A stretch of 28,238 nt of DNA. Source: Symsagittifera roscoffensis (Eukaryota > Xenacoelomorpha > Acoela > Convolutidae). Position 1 is the first letter of the stretch. Every line of letters begins with the position of its first letter. Below are positions 7,784 to 15,963 of this stretch, piece after piece. Under the pieces are notes generated by a model. The model did not search any database. It was not told where the DNA came from and saw only the letters and a list, made by a program, of their open reading frames with translations. The stretch is from assembly GCF_963678635.1 (NCBI RefSeq), contig NC_087064.1, positions 1,645,688 through 1,673,925 of the forward strand. The letters run 5' to 3'. Made by a program: the position numbers and the translations under genes.

Positions 7784-10605
7784 TGGCGCAGCCAGCAGTT
7801 TCGACCTCCGAGGATCGAACTGACCTGTTGGGCGTATCCGTATTTTGGCATAAACCAACTGCGGACCCACCACATAGCTGGGACTCGTGGATAGGTCAAT
7901 TCAATTTGGCAATTACTCTAAGAGAGAGATGCGATCCACGAGAGTTATTAAAACCTCCGGGTGTCGTACACGACGATCCTGCTCCAAAACCAGAAGTTGT
8001 AGGGGCGGATGAAGATGCTGTAGCAATCGCAAATCGTATTGCACGTAATGATGCAGCAGTCCGGAAAGTCACAGAAATGAATGAAAAGCGCCGGGCGAAA
8101 GGTCCCCGAGTTGCACCAGGAGTGTATTATTTCGAGGTTGAACAACGTGTTAAATCTCGCTTATTTTTCTCGCTCGGCTCAGAAGGGAGGAAAAGATTCC
8201 TCCAAAGTTATCCTCATGCAGATCTGAGTGAATTAACGTTTCGGGAATTCCATGAATTCTGTGTTCTCCTATTCAAAAACGAGAAAAATTTCATCATTGA
8301 ACGTATGCAAATCTACAACGCGGTACATTCAGACCGAGAAAGTTTGGAAGCATTCTATTTACGATTGACGGGACAAGCCGCCCTGTGTAAATGGACAATT
8401 GATCAAGAAAAGGAAGTCGTCAGAGATATCTTCATTGCCAAAATGAGATATAAGGATATTCAGAGAGAATTATGTATTCATCCAGGTGCCACTCAGGAGG
8501 ATTCTCTGAAATCAGCTTTACTGCAAGAAAAGGGAGCACAGACGGCCACCGACTTACAAAGGCAACTCGGGAGTTCGTCGTCGTCGGGCAATTATTCCCA
8601 GGCAGGTGCTACTATGGGTCAGAATTCCCGGATAAAACAGGAACCCACCTTCTCTGTCCAGGGTAAGAAACTTTCAGACAGGATTAATCGGGCCCAGAAT
8701 GGTAAGAAGAAGGAGTTCAACGAGAAATCGAAGTCATGTTATTTCTGTGGTAACAGATTCTCACCAAACCACAAGCAGAGTTGTCCAGCCAGAAATGTTA
8801 CTTGCAGGAATTGTAACAAAAAGGGTCACTTTGCCAAATGCTGTAATTCTAAGAATGTAGCGAACGTGGAAGCTGAGTCAGATGAGACAGTGGAAGAAAC
8901 ATGTAATTTCATCACATCCGATAGTGAGTCGGAATTCACTGTTTTATCTGTAGCAGCTGTGAAACCAAGTCTCCCAATTAAATCAGTGAAAAAGTTGGAG
9001 GTGGTCAATGCAGCCACGGGCAAGTTACGTTCCATCCAGATTACACTACGTTGCGGTAAGACGTTTTTCAAGGCAACAGTGGATACTGGGAGTCCAGCCT
9101 CCTTCGTGAATAAGAAGACAGCAGACTTTATTATAAAAACGGTTCCTTCAGCCAAGTTCTTCACGGTTCAAGAAAGTCCAATTGATACAGTTTATGTTGA
9201 CTATAATCGGAAGAAAATTGAATTGATGGGTACGTTGATTATGGATGTATCATCTTTGGGATGGCATATCAAGTCTGCAAAATTCCTTATATCAGAAAAT
9301 CGAACACGTTGTTTACTGGGTTTGGATTTGCAACCCCAATTGGGAGTAAGAACAACGCAAGTCAGACCAGATCGTCCTTTGGTGGGAGAAGTCTCCCAAT
9401 CAAACCCGAATTTAACATCGGATTCATGGAAATCTCACTTTCACCAGAAGTTCAATCGGGTGTTCAATAGAATTGGCAAAGCCAAAAACCACAAAGTATT
9501 CTCTACGTTCAAGTCTCCACTCGTCCCCATTCAAGAAAAGGGAAGGAGAGTGCCGGTGCATATTCAAGATAAAGTTGGTCAGGAAATTCAAAAACTCATT
9601 CATGAAGGGCACGTGGTTAAATTGAATAAATGTACCAGTGAGTATTTCATCTCTCCGATCGTAATTACGGCGAAGAAAGATGGTTCTGTGAAATTAGCTA
9701 TGGATGCTAAACCTATGAATGAACAAATTCATAAGAATCATTACCAAATGCCAAATTTGTTAGAACTAGTGGACTCAGCCGCCCAGATAATCACGTCGGA
9801 TATTTCAGGAGATGTTTGGTTTACGTCCTTAGATTTAAAATATGCCTTCAGCCAGATTCCGCTCAGTGAGGAAATTAGCCGACATTGCAATTTTAATATC
9901 GTCTGCGGAGAACAAACTGGTACGTATCGATTCAAGACGGGGTTTTATGGTCTTACGGACATGCCAAAGGAATTCCAAAAAGCGATGGACAATACTCTCC
10001 AGGGTCTGTCAGGAGTATTTTGTTTCCTTGATGATATTCTGATTGTTTCGAAGGGCTCAGTCGAGGATCATAATATTCTGGTAGACAAGGTGATAAGTCG
10101 TCTGGATAAAGAAGGTTTTGCTCTGAAATTTTCGAAATGCGAGTTTTCCTTAAATCAATTATCTTGGTTAGGATACGATATTGATTCAGAAGGATACAGA
10201 CCGAAACGTTCTAAGATAGAGGCAGTACTTGCTCTGGAACCACCAAGGACACTCAAACAACTCCGTTCATTCATGGGCATACTCAACCATCTACAACGGT
10301 TTTTGCCGAATCTTCAGGTCCATTCCGACCAATTACGCCCGTCACTGACGGCAGGTAATAAAAGCAAATTTGAGTGGGGGGAATGTCAGCAAATGGCGTT
10401 TCGCAACATCTTGCAGTTGATCGCGAACATAACAAAAATGTATCACTATGACCAAAGTCGGAACTCGCGGGTGAAATGTGACGCTAGTCATAGTGGACTG
10501 GGTGCAGCATTAGAACAGGAGATAGAAGAGGATGTTTGGGTGCCAATTGCTTTTGCATCACGTTTTCTAAACGATCAGGAGAAGAAATACAGTACAATGA
10601 ATTAG
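7783..10605 (+). CDS. gag-pol: gag - protease - reverse transcriptase - start of RNase H (retrotransposon, frame 1)
   Basis: This is the 5' part of a single Gag-Pro-Pol polyprotein. I start at the ATG at 7783, the first ATG of the frame. The frame is open further upstream in the LTR but has no ATG there. Residues about 1-300 are Gag, rich in charged residues. Residues 319-334 form an atypical knuckle (C-x2-C-x7-H-x3-C) and 341-353 a canonical CCHC knuckle (C-x2-C-x4-H-x4-C), for nucleic-acid binding. The aspartic protease has its DTGS motif at about 434. Reverse transcriptase has the first catalytic Asp in 'SLDLKYAF' (about 684) and FLDD at about 749-750. RNase H starts with 'CDAS' (Asp about 900). 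Gag and pol share one frame with no stop or shift between them. The frame ends inside RNase H at TAG 10603-10605, but the next conserved block continues in another frame, so this stop results from a one-base shift. Confidence 0.9.
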   Translation: MAQPAVSTSEDRTDLLGVSVFWHKPTADPPHSWDSWIGQFNLAITLRERCDPRELLKPPGVVHDDPAPKPEVVGADEDAVAIANRIARNDAAVRKVTEMNEKRRAKGPRVAPGVYYFEVEQRVKSRLFFSLGSEGRKRFLQSYPHADLSELTFREFHEFCVLLFKNEKNFIIERMQIYNAVHSDRESLEAFYLRLTGQAALCKWTIDQEKEVVRDIFIAKMRYKDIQRELCIHPGATQEDSLKSALLQEKGAQTATDLQRQLGSSSSSGNYSQAGATMGQNSRIKQEPTFSVQGKKLSDRINRAQNGKKKEFNEKSKSCYFCGNRFSPNHKQSCPARNVTCRNCNKKGHFAKCCNSKNVANVEAESDETVEETCNFITSDSESEFTVLSVAAVKPSLPIKSVKKLEVVNAATGKLRSIQITLRCGKTFFKATVDTGSPASFVNKKTADFIIKTVPSAKFFTVQESPIDTVYVDYNRKKIELMGTLIMDVSSLGWHIKSAKFLISENRTRCLLGLDLQPQLGVRTTQVRPDRPLVGEVSQSNPNLTSDSWKSHFHQKFNRVFNRIGKAKNHKVFSTFKSPLVPIQEKGRRVPVHIQDKVGQEIQKLIHEGHVVKLNKCTSEYFISPIVITAKKDGSVKLAMDAKPMNEQIHKNHYQMPNLLELVDSAAQIITSDISGDVWFTSLDLKYAFSQIPLSEEISRHCNFNIVCGEQTGTYRFKTGFYGLTDMPKEFQKAMDNTLQGLSGVFCFLDDILIVSKGSVEDHNILVDKVISRLDKEGFALKFSKCEFSLNQLSWLGYDIDSEGYRPKRSKIEAVLALEPPRTLKQLRSFMGILNHLQRFLPNLQVHSDQLRPSLTAGNKSKFEWGECQQMAFRNILQLIANITKMYHYDQSRNSRVKCDASHSGLGAALEQEIEEDVWVPIAFASRFLNDQEKKYSTMN
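7784..7801 (+). other. primer-binding site
   Basis: TGGCGCAGCC follows the 5' LTR with no spacer. The opening TGG pairs with the CCA end of a tRNA. The first eight bases match the TGGCGCAG start known from several insect Ty3/gypsy elements thought to be primed by tRNA-Ser. The tRNA assignment is tentative because the following bases differ. Confidence 0.7.
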
Positions 10606-12428
10606 AACTACTAGCAATTGTATGGTCGTGTGAGCATTTCCGAACGTACTTGTTAGGGAATCATTTCGTGATTCTAACTGATCACAAAGCAATCATATCT
10701 GCATTGAAGACGAACCGTGGAAACAAAACTTATCAGTCACGTTTAACCAGATGGGCTGATAGGTTATTACCTTTCGATTTCGATATTTTCCATATCTCCG
10801 GCTGTAAGCTAGGAATCGTGGATTACTTATCTCGTTTCCCAACATTTGAAGCTCCACGACCGAGTAGTTTTGACGAACAATATGTTGTCAAATGCATTAG
10901 TCGATTCTTTGATGCATGTAAATTTTTGGACGGTTGGGCCAAGCATCATACTTCAACTGAGGAGTTATCCAATACCGCGGAAATAAGTCAGGATTATGTC
11001 GTACCTGATCAAATTAACCTAGTTGAGTTATTGGGAAATTGTCATTCTCGGATCAATTGTCCCGATATCAATAGTTCACTTGTTGCATCGAACAAGTTTG
11101 GAAATATACCGGTAGAGGGCGTCTTATTTCAAGACATTCAACCTACATCGGAAAGTTTATATCCGCTAGAGGGCGACAAAATGTTAGCCATTAGTCAAAA
11201 TAACTCCTCTAATCTATCGATTTCTTCTCCGCTAGAGGGCGTCCAACGTGTTGGCTCGTATTCTAGCCAATCAGCGTCGAGTATTAACATGCCGAATTTT
11301 GCCACTTTCTCAGCATGGATCACAATTTGTCTGCCATTTCTAATTTCATTGTGGATTATTACTTTGGCCGTGAGCGGTTGTCATCTGTTGGCATTAATAA
11401 TCAATTTTTTTGTCTTGATTTCATCATATCGGATTGGTTGGAGTACAATTAGTTTGAGTGCTTTTCATTTTCAGACTGCAATGAATCCCATCACAAGTAC
11501 CAACAACACAAACGACAGTTTTGAGCAGTTGTTAAATCAGTATCTGCCGGTCACTCAACATTGGTTCTCCTCAGATAGAGCCCGGCCGCGGTTTCGCGCG
11601 GGGGCTGTTCGACCCAGAAGATCTTCAAAAGTTCAAGGAGGAGTAGAACTGAGGAGTCAATACGCCCGTATTCTAGAGAATTTCAGGTCCAAACGGGGCA
11701 GGATACCAAAACAACAATCTCAGTCAGTCAACAGTCTCAAGATCTTAAAGTCACCAGTGGTCGCTGCGGACCAGAAATCGTTAACCGGACTGGTGGGAAT
11801 TCTGGACTCAGATGTATTGTCGGAGCTCACGGATGAAGATGCCAGTTTAAGCCTCATGAAACGAGCAATTATCAACCGGGATTACGAAGGATTTTGCCGT
11901 ATCGATTCCTACATCAAATCATTTTGGCATTGTGCAGCGGTAGTTGATGGCTGTGTTGTGGTGGATAATAGGATCGCTATTCCCATGTGTCTACGCAAAC
12001 CTTTGTTATCTCGACTCCATAGATCGCATGCGGGTCAGTTAGCAATGGTTGACGCAGCACAATACATCTGGTGGCCCCGAATGCATCGGGACATTATCCA
12101 ACTGTGCAAAGATTGTCCTCAGTGCACAAAGTTTGGTAAAAATTTGAAAGCGAACGTATCATTTAATTCATCCAAGCCTTTACCTCTTTTATCGGGTCCT
12201 AATGAAGAGCTGCAACTTGATTACGCAGGCCCTCTACTTGACTCATTTGGTAATAGTATTTATATCTTGGTCGCAATCGACCGTTATTCAAAATATCCGT
12301 CGGCTATGATTACGCGTTCCACGGGAGGACGGAAGATCATTAAGTTTCTCAAGTCATATATATTCAACAGAACAGTATCCCCAGATCTATTAAAACAGAC
12401 CAGTACTCCGGTTTTAAAAATAAATTAG
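10599..12428 (+). CDS. gag-pol: RNase H remainder, unusual hydrophobic linker, integrase N-terminal part (frame 3)
   Basis: This continues the polyprotein in the -1 frame. It opens with the rest of RNase H ('ELELLAIVW', then Asp in 'LTDHKAI', ending near 'VDYLSRFP' at about 10840). A roughly 385-residue stretch follows before the integrase zinc finger, far longer than the usual linker in this family. It contains three P-(V/L)-E-G repeats (11109-11241) and two hydrophobic segments (about 11298-11372 and 11379-11445) that look membrane-spanning. Next comes an Arg/Ser-rich region. The integrase zinc finger has His at 12018 and 12027 and the Cys pair at 12114 and 12123. The first catalytic Asp of the integrase core is at 12219-12221. 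The frame is broken again near 12380 in a run of four C and then reaches TAG at 12426-12428. Confidence 0.85.
   Translation, partial: ELELLAIVWSCEHFRTYLLGNHFVILTDHKAIISALKTNRGNKTYQSRLTRWADRLLPFDFDIFHISGCKLGIVDYLSRFPTFEAPRPSSFDEQYVVKCISRFFDACKFLDGWAKHHTSTEELSNTAEISQDYVVPDQINLVELLGNCHSRINCPDINSSLVASNKFGNIPVEGVLFQDIQPTSESLYPLEGDKMLAISQNNSSNLSISSPLEGVQRVGSYSSQSASSINMPNFATFSAWITICLPFLISLWIITLAVSGCHLLALIINFFVLISSYRIGWSTISLSAFHFQTAMNPITSTNNTNDSFEQLLNQYLPVTQHWFSSDRARPRFRAGAVRPRRSSKVQGGVELRSQYARILENFRSKRGRIPKQQSQSVNSLKILKSPVVAADQKSLTGLVGILDSDVLSELTDEDASLSLMKRAIINRDYEGFCRIDSYIKSFWHCAAVVDGCVVVDNRIAIPMCLRKPLLSRLHRSHAGQLAMVDAAQYIWWPRMHRDIIQLCKDCPQCTKFGKNLKANVSFNSSKPLPLLSGPNEELQLDYAGPLLDSFGNSIYILVAIDRYSKYPSAMITRSTGGRKIIKFLKSYIFNRTVSPDLLKQTSTPVLKIN
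11109..11241 (+). promoter_or_regulatory. three CTCF-like motifs within the pol linker
   Basis: CCGGTAGAGGGCG (11109-11121), CCGCTAGAGGGCG (11163-11175) and CCGCTAGAGGGCG (11229-11241) are spaced 54 and 66 bp apart, both whole-codon distances. The 13-mer agrees with the CTCF core CCASYAGRKGGCR except for G at the third position in all copies and one further change in the first. Because the copies are in frame they also encode P-(V/L)-E-G repeats, so a protein-level explanation is possible. Binding is not shown by sequence. Confidence 0.45.
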
Positions 12429-14209
12429 TGCAAAATTTTTGCCTAGAGAAAAATATTGTACAATATTTTTGTCCGGTGGGGGACCACCGTGGCTGTGGTT
12501 TAGTCGAACGGTCGATACAAACAATTAAGCGTCGTTTGGGCGCCTCTCGGTTAAGTTCGGATTTCTCTAATGTTCAGGATACCCTTAGGAATATTATTGA
12601 AGATATCCGGGTTACAAAAAATTCAGTTACCGGGGTCTCCCTGTTTGAACTTCATTTCGGTCGTCCTCCAAATACGGAGCTATCTATAGCGGCTGATCGT
12701 TTAACTTCGGGAATTCATTTAGACAACCAACGTTTGGAACGGGACTTGCTCACACCAGAGCAGCGACGGGAGCAGTGCGATAGTCGTCCCAGAATCAAAG
12801 TTGTCAAGAAAGGGCAATCAAGCCCGACGGTGTCTCCACATTTTGGTGGAACCACAGACTCAGTAGCGGATACACCCCACTATCGTGCACTGGAGAGCTT
12901 GGCACAATCCGCAAACCAGTGGTTGTCATTGAAAAAGTCTCTGACACATCAGGAGGGAGTCAAAGCCCTGAAGACCCTGACGGAGAGAAATCAAATCCTC
13001 GCAGCCACTCTTCGTTCGAACTTGTCCGCTGGTACCCTTAGATTCCGGAACCAAATGCCAACGGAACAAATTCGCCCTTCGTTGCCAAAACGTAATTTGG
13101 ACTATTTAGTATTGAACGAACCAAATAAGGTCGAAATTTTTCGGAAATTTCTAAATAGGAAGTCTGGCAGAGAATTTTTCAAACCTTATAAGGGCAAAAT
13201 CGTGCGGATCACTGATTCCACATATATTTCTGATAAAGGGAAAGTTATTAGAAGGAATCACTTGGCAGTGCGTCTTAAATCAACTCCTCTAAGTTTTTCA
13301 GGAAAACAACTAACTCCTGTGACGAAAGGGAAGAAACGCCCAAACGTGCCATCTTCAACATCATCATCGGAAGACAATAGGCCTCTCAAACAATCGGGTT
13401 CCAGGCAACGTATTTCAGCGAAAACAGTGTACGTGCCTGCTCATTTGAAATTCCCCTCTATGCCAGTTTCACATACTCCACCCCGCAGTCAAATGGTGGC
13501 GTCGAAATTAAGGGAAGATGCAACTTCGGAGGCTCCGGGTATACAGAACATCCCGTATCCACAGCATTCTACTCCGGTGGTAGACTTGACAGTTTCTTCC
13601 TCTACGTCGAGTAATCCAGGAACAGAGGCTCCTATTAGCGTCAAACCAAGATGTATTAACGTCAAACCGAAATCTACAGTTATTGTCTCTTCCTCTAAGT
13701 CTGGCAATTCAGGAGCGGAAATTCCTATTAGCATCAAGTCAAAGGCGCCAATTCCAATAATGACCCCAGTAGGCTCAGATCTTATTCCCATCTCTTCAGA
13801 CGAAGAATCGTCAATCTCGAAGTCACAAGTAGGAACTTCATCAAAATTGGTAGCATCGGGCTCTAACACCCAAGATAGTCACGGCATACTTTCGGAACAG
13901 GATGGGAATATGTCTTCTTCGTCAAATTCGTCACGATCTTCTTCTCGACGGAAAAAGCAAACTACAGTCTACGGTAGCCCTATTAGACACTCAGTTAATG
14001 TCATTCAGTCTCAGTCAACAACTACGCCTCCGTCAACTCCTGCCTCTCCAGATAAGAAAGTCCGTTTTGTCGTGTCCAGTTCTGATCGTCCTAATCAAGT
14101 AAGCCAGTCTCGGGCTGATATACCCGAGGATTCCCCAAAACATAGGAAATTTATTCGTTTCCCCAAAACGAGTACTTCCGACTATCCTTCGCGTCGGCCA
14201 GATAGATAA
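12383..14209 (+). CDS. gag-pol: integrase core remainder and long serine-rich C-terminal tail (frame 2)
   Basis: The integrase core resumes in this frame just after the second break. The second catalytic Asp is at 12398-12400 ('KTDQYSGF') and the Glu at 12506-12508 ('GLVERS'), 35 residues apart as expected for the D,D(35)E integrase core. A helical, charged region follows, then a basic block with 'KPYKGKIVRI' and 'RRNHLAVRL' (about 13170-13290) in the place of the integrase C-terminal domain. About 300 residues of Ser/Pro/Lys-rich low-complexity tail (13300-14206) follow, with internal imperfect repeats ('VSSSTSSNPGTEAPISVK' and 'VSSSKSGNSGAEIPISIK'). I see no chromodomain, signal peptide or membrane segment, so this is not an env. 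TAA is at 14207-14209. Confidence 0.85.
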   Translation, partial: RSIKTDQYSGFKNKLVQNFCLEKNIVQYFCPVGDHRGCGLVERSIQTIKRRLGASRLSSDFSNVQDTLRNIIEDIRVTKNSVTGVSLFELHFGRPPNTELSIAADRLTSGIHLDNQRLERDLLTPEQRREQCDSRPRIKVVKKGQSSPTVSPHFGGTTDSVADTPHYRALESLAQSANQWLSLKKSLTHQEGVKALKTLTERNQILAATLRSNLSAGTLRFRNQMPTEQIRPSLPKRNLDYLVLNEPNKVEIFRKFLNRKSGREFFKPYKGKIVRITDSTYISDKGKVIRRNHLAVRLKSTPLSFSGKQLTPVTKGKKRPNVPSSTSSSEDNRPLKQSGSRQRISAKTVYVPAHLKFPSMPVSHTPPRSQMVASKLREDATSEAPGIQNIPYPQHSTPVVDLTVSSSTSSNPGTEAPISVKPRCINVKPKSTVIVSSSKSGNSGAEIPISIKSKAPIPIMTPVGSDLIPISSDEESSISKSQVGTSSKLVASGSNTQDSHGILSEQDGNMSSSSNSSRSSSRRKKQTTVYGSPIRHSVNVIQSQSTTTPPSTPASPDKKVRFVVSSSDRPNQVSQSRADIPEDSPKHRKFIRFPKTSTSDYPSRRPDR

Positions 14210-14470
14210 AACTTTTGTATTTATCGAATTCGGCATTTGGTCCAGAACTTAAACAAACTATTGTACCCTGTATTTGCTAAAAACTTTAAACTTTATACCA
14301 AATTTCTATTTGTAAAACTTCATGTCGGTCAAATAAATGAAACTTTTGCATTTATCGAATTCAGCATTTGGTCCAGAAATCATACAAACTATCGTACCTT
14401 GTCTAATTAAAACTTTCGCATTTATCAATTCAGCATTTGGTCCAGAAATTATACAAATTTTTGTATCTTG
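14208..14470 (+). repeat. three imperfect direct repeats in the element's 3' non-coding region
   Basis: About 63-bp copies begin at 14208, 14339 and 14408. All share 'cgcatttatc(g)aattcagcatttggtccagaa', followed by 'ataca(a)act.t.gtacc.tg'. The first two are separated by about 68 bp of other sequence and the last two are adjacent. Position and repetition suggest a cis-acting region (RNA stability, packaging or 3' end formation). That is inference. An AATAAA lies at 14332-14337. Confidence 0.8.
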
Positions 14471-14635
14471 TTCTCGCCATAATCTTTAAATTCATATCAA
14501 ACCTTTATCTATGATAGTCATCTCCATAAATCTCTTTGTCTACCTGATGTTCTTCACGGTTTCATATGTAAAAGCGCATTTTTAATTTTGTACTTAAGAG
14601 TAAACAAATTCAAACACGGTTTGAATTCTTTTCCC

Positions 14636-14647
14636 GAGAGGGGGAAA
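14636..14647 (+). other. polypurine tract
   Basis: GAGAGGGGGAAA directly precedes the 3' LTR. This is the standard primer for plus-strand DNA synthesis in LTR retroelements. Confidence 0.9.
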
Positions 14648-14926
14648 TGTGGTGCGTCGTTGTTTAGTCTTAAACATGACGTCATCAGTGTGCTAGCTAT
14701 TCGTGCTAAACTCCATTATCGGTCAAGGTCGTTACCGACCTGCCAATCCACTTGAACCTTAACAGCATGCGCTCTATTCATTCTCTGTTCAACTTATGAA
14801 AGATTTAAGTTGTATTTACTTCTATTGTCATGACATTATTTAAATACTAATCTATCTATATTATCTATATGATAAATTAACAAGGAGAATTGATTCTTGT
14901 TTTGAACTGTCTTTCGACGTTTCACA
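14648..14926 (+). repeat. 3' LTR
   Basis: 279 bp, TGTGG...CACA, with two substitutions relative to the 5' LTR. It carries the same TGACGTCA palindrome at 14677-14684. It is followed by AAACC, the probable target-site duplication. Confidence 0.95.
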
Positions 14927-15102
14927 AAACCAAAGAAAATCTTCTAACTCTTAGCTTATAACTTTTTTATTTAAGGTTCGACCAAAAAAAGAAAGGCAGC
15001 TCAACTTCAGAATCGCAGAAGCAGTATTATCATGATTATTTTCCATTTGCCCTTAAATAGTTGCAAACTGTGTCGTTTTATGTCATCCGCCCGCATACTT
15101 AC
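14927..15102 (-). other. intron flank next to the LTR element (host PTB gene)
   Basis: This is the 5' portion, in gene orientation, of the intron that begins with the donor G|GTAAGTATG at 15102. It is AT-rich and non-coding. Together with 7291-7504 it would make an intron of about 390 bp before the retrotransposon inserted. Confidence 0.6.
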
Positions 15103-15718
15103 CATCGTCATCTCCCTCTGCTTTTTTCATTCTTTTCAGCCGCTCTTGTAGTTCGTTCAGCACGGTCTCCGGCAGCTGATTATCCGGCATTTCCTGGCTA
15201 TTTCTTTTTCCATTGGACGCCGGATGAGCTCCATAACCCTGCATCAAGTTCACTTCGCTCTCGTTTGCCATGTGGTTCTTCGAAAGTGCATCGTTTACTA
15301 ATTTGGATGCTCTTTTATTTTTGCTAATTTTGAAGAAGCCTGCTTTTTGTTGACTTTGGTTGGCGTGAGAAGATTTGTCTGTCTGAAGAACCCGGTTGCC
15401 TTCGTTCACAACTGACATCGAACTATGCCTCGCCACTGACGGTTGGGAGTCTTCATAGGAGCCGACAATTTCAGAACTCGGCCGAGGCCTCATCTTCATT
15501 CGTGACTGCCAGTTCTGGTAGTCGAGTTTGAAAGCTCGTGATATTGCGGTGACTAAGGCTTCCGCTTGTGCTTCGATGTCGCAGAGGAAAGTGAACACGC
15601 CCACTTTCTGGTTGGAGCTGTCCCTCCTCTTTCCCGACACACAGAGGAAACAGACTTTCTTGTAGGAGGCGTCTACTCCTGTCACTTGCATAAAATGGGT
15701 GGGGATTCGCATGGAGTC
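15103..15718 (-). CDS. PTB/PID-domain adaptor, exon with C-terminal half of the PTB domain and tail (partial gene)
   Basis: A 616-nt minus-strand exon. The acceptor TTTATTTTTGCAG ends at 15719 and the donor G|GTAAGTAT begins at 15102, both strong. It is open throughout, entering in phase 0 and leaving one base into a codon. Codons 1-70 complete a phosphotyrosine-binding domain: the strand 'VDASYKKVCFLCV', a Cys-containing 'FTFLCDIEAQAEAL' strand and turn, and the long C-terminal helix ending 'ISRAFKLDYQNW', as in Dab, Ced-6/GULP and ARH-type adaptors. Codons 71-205 are polar and probably disordered, with a Lys-rich patch ('KISKNKR'), a predicted short coiled coil ('LNELQERLKRMKKAE', about 184-200) and an acidic end. 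PTB adaptors of this class link receptor tails to clathrin or signalling partners. I cannot tell which family member this is. Confidence 0.85.
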
Positions 15719-15963
15719 CTGCAAAAATAAACATTTGCAATCACTTGTTACTCGAAAACAAACATGAGGGATAATTCAGTTCGTAATATTTCGTAAAAAT
15801 AAAAAATATTTTGGTTCCTACCACGCTCGAAATAATTTTAAAAAAATGCATGCTCCAAAAATTGAACGAAAGTTTTTCCATATTTTTTAAATTAGGTTAC
15901 TCAGTCTATTGTGGCCAGATTATTCTGTTTTATTTGCACAGCAACAGGCTATTTGCATTCTAC
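15719..15963 (-). other. 245-bp intron of the PTB gene
   Basis: A GT-AG intron on the minus strand, with donor CAG|GTAGAATG at 15963 and acceptor TTTATTTTTGCAG ending at 15719. It joins two exons in phase 0. It is AT-rich with no other feature. Confidence 0.85.

Larger units (their letters stand above)
7505..14926 (+). mobile_element. Ty3/gypsy-type LTR retrotransposon, 7.4 kb, young, frameshifted
   Basis: A complete element by structure: 279-bp LTRs starting TGTGG and ending CACA, a primer-binding site abutting the 5' LTR, coding order gag - protease - reverse transcriptase - RNase H - integrase (the Ty3/gypsy order, not Ty1/copia), a 3' non-coding region and a polypurine tract against the 3' LTR. 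The LTRs differ at two of 279 positions, so it inserted recently. The coding frame is open from the LTR edge to 14209 except for two single-base shifts (about 10600 and 12380). There is no separate env-like frame. It sits antisense in an intron of the minus-strand PTB gene. The pol reading (zinc-knuckle gag, FLDD reverse transcriptase, no obvious chromodomain) would fit several animal Ty3 clades. I cannot assign one without a tree. Confidence 0.95.

Noticed and set aside
10590-10610. Programmed -1 frameshift in RNase H
   Set aside because: There is no X-XXY-YYZ heptamer at the site, and the position inside a catalytic domain is not where such elements regulate Gag/Pol ratio.
11298-11445. Env-like transmembrane gene in the retrotransposon
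   Set aside because: The hydrophobic segments lie within pol, upstream of integrase and in the same frame. There is no signal peptide, separate frame or position after pol.
13489-13869. 126-codon minus-strand open frame under the integrase tail
   Set aside because: It is a shadow of the serine-rich coding sequence on the plus strand.
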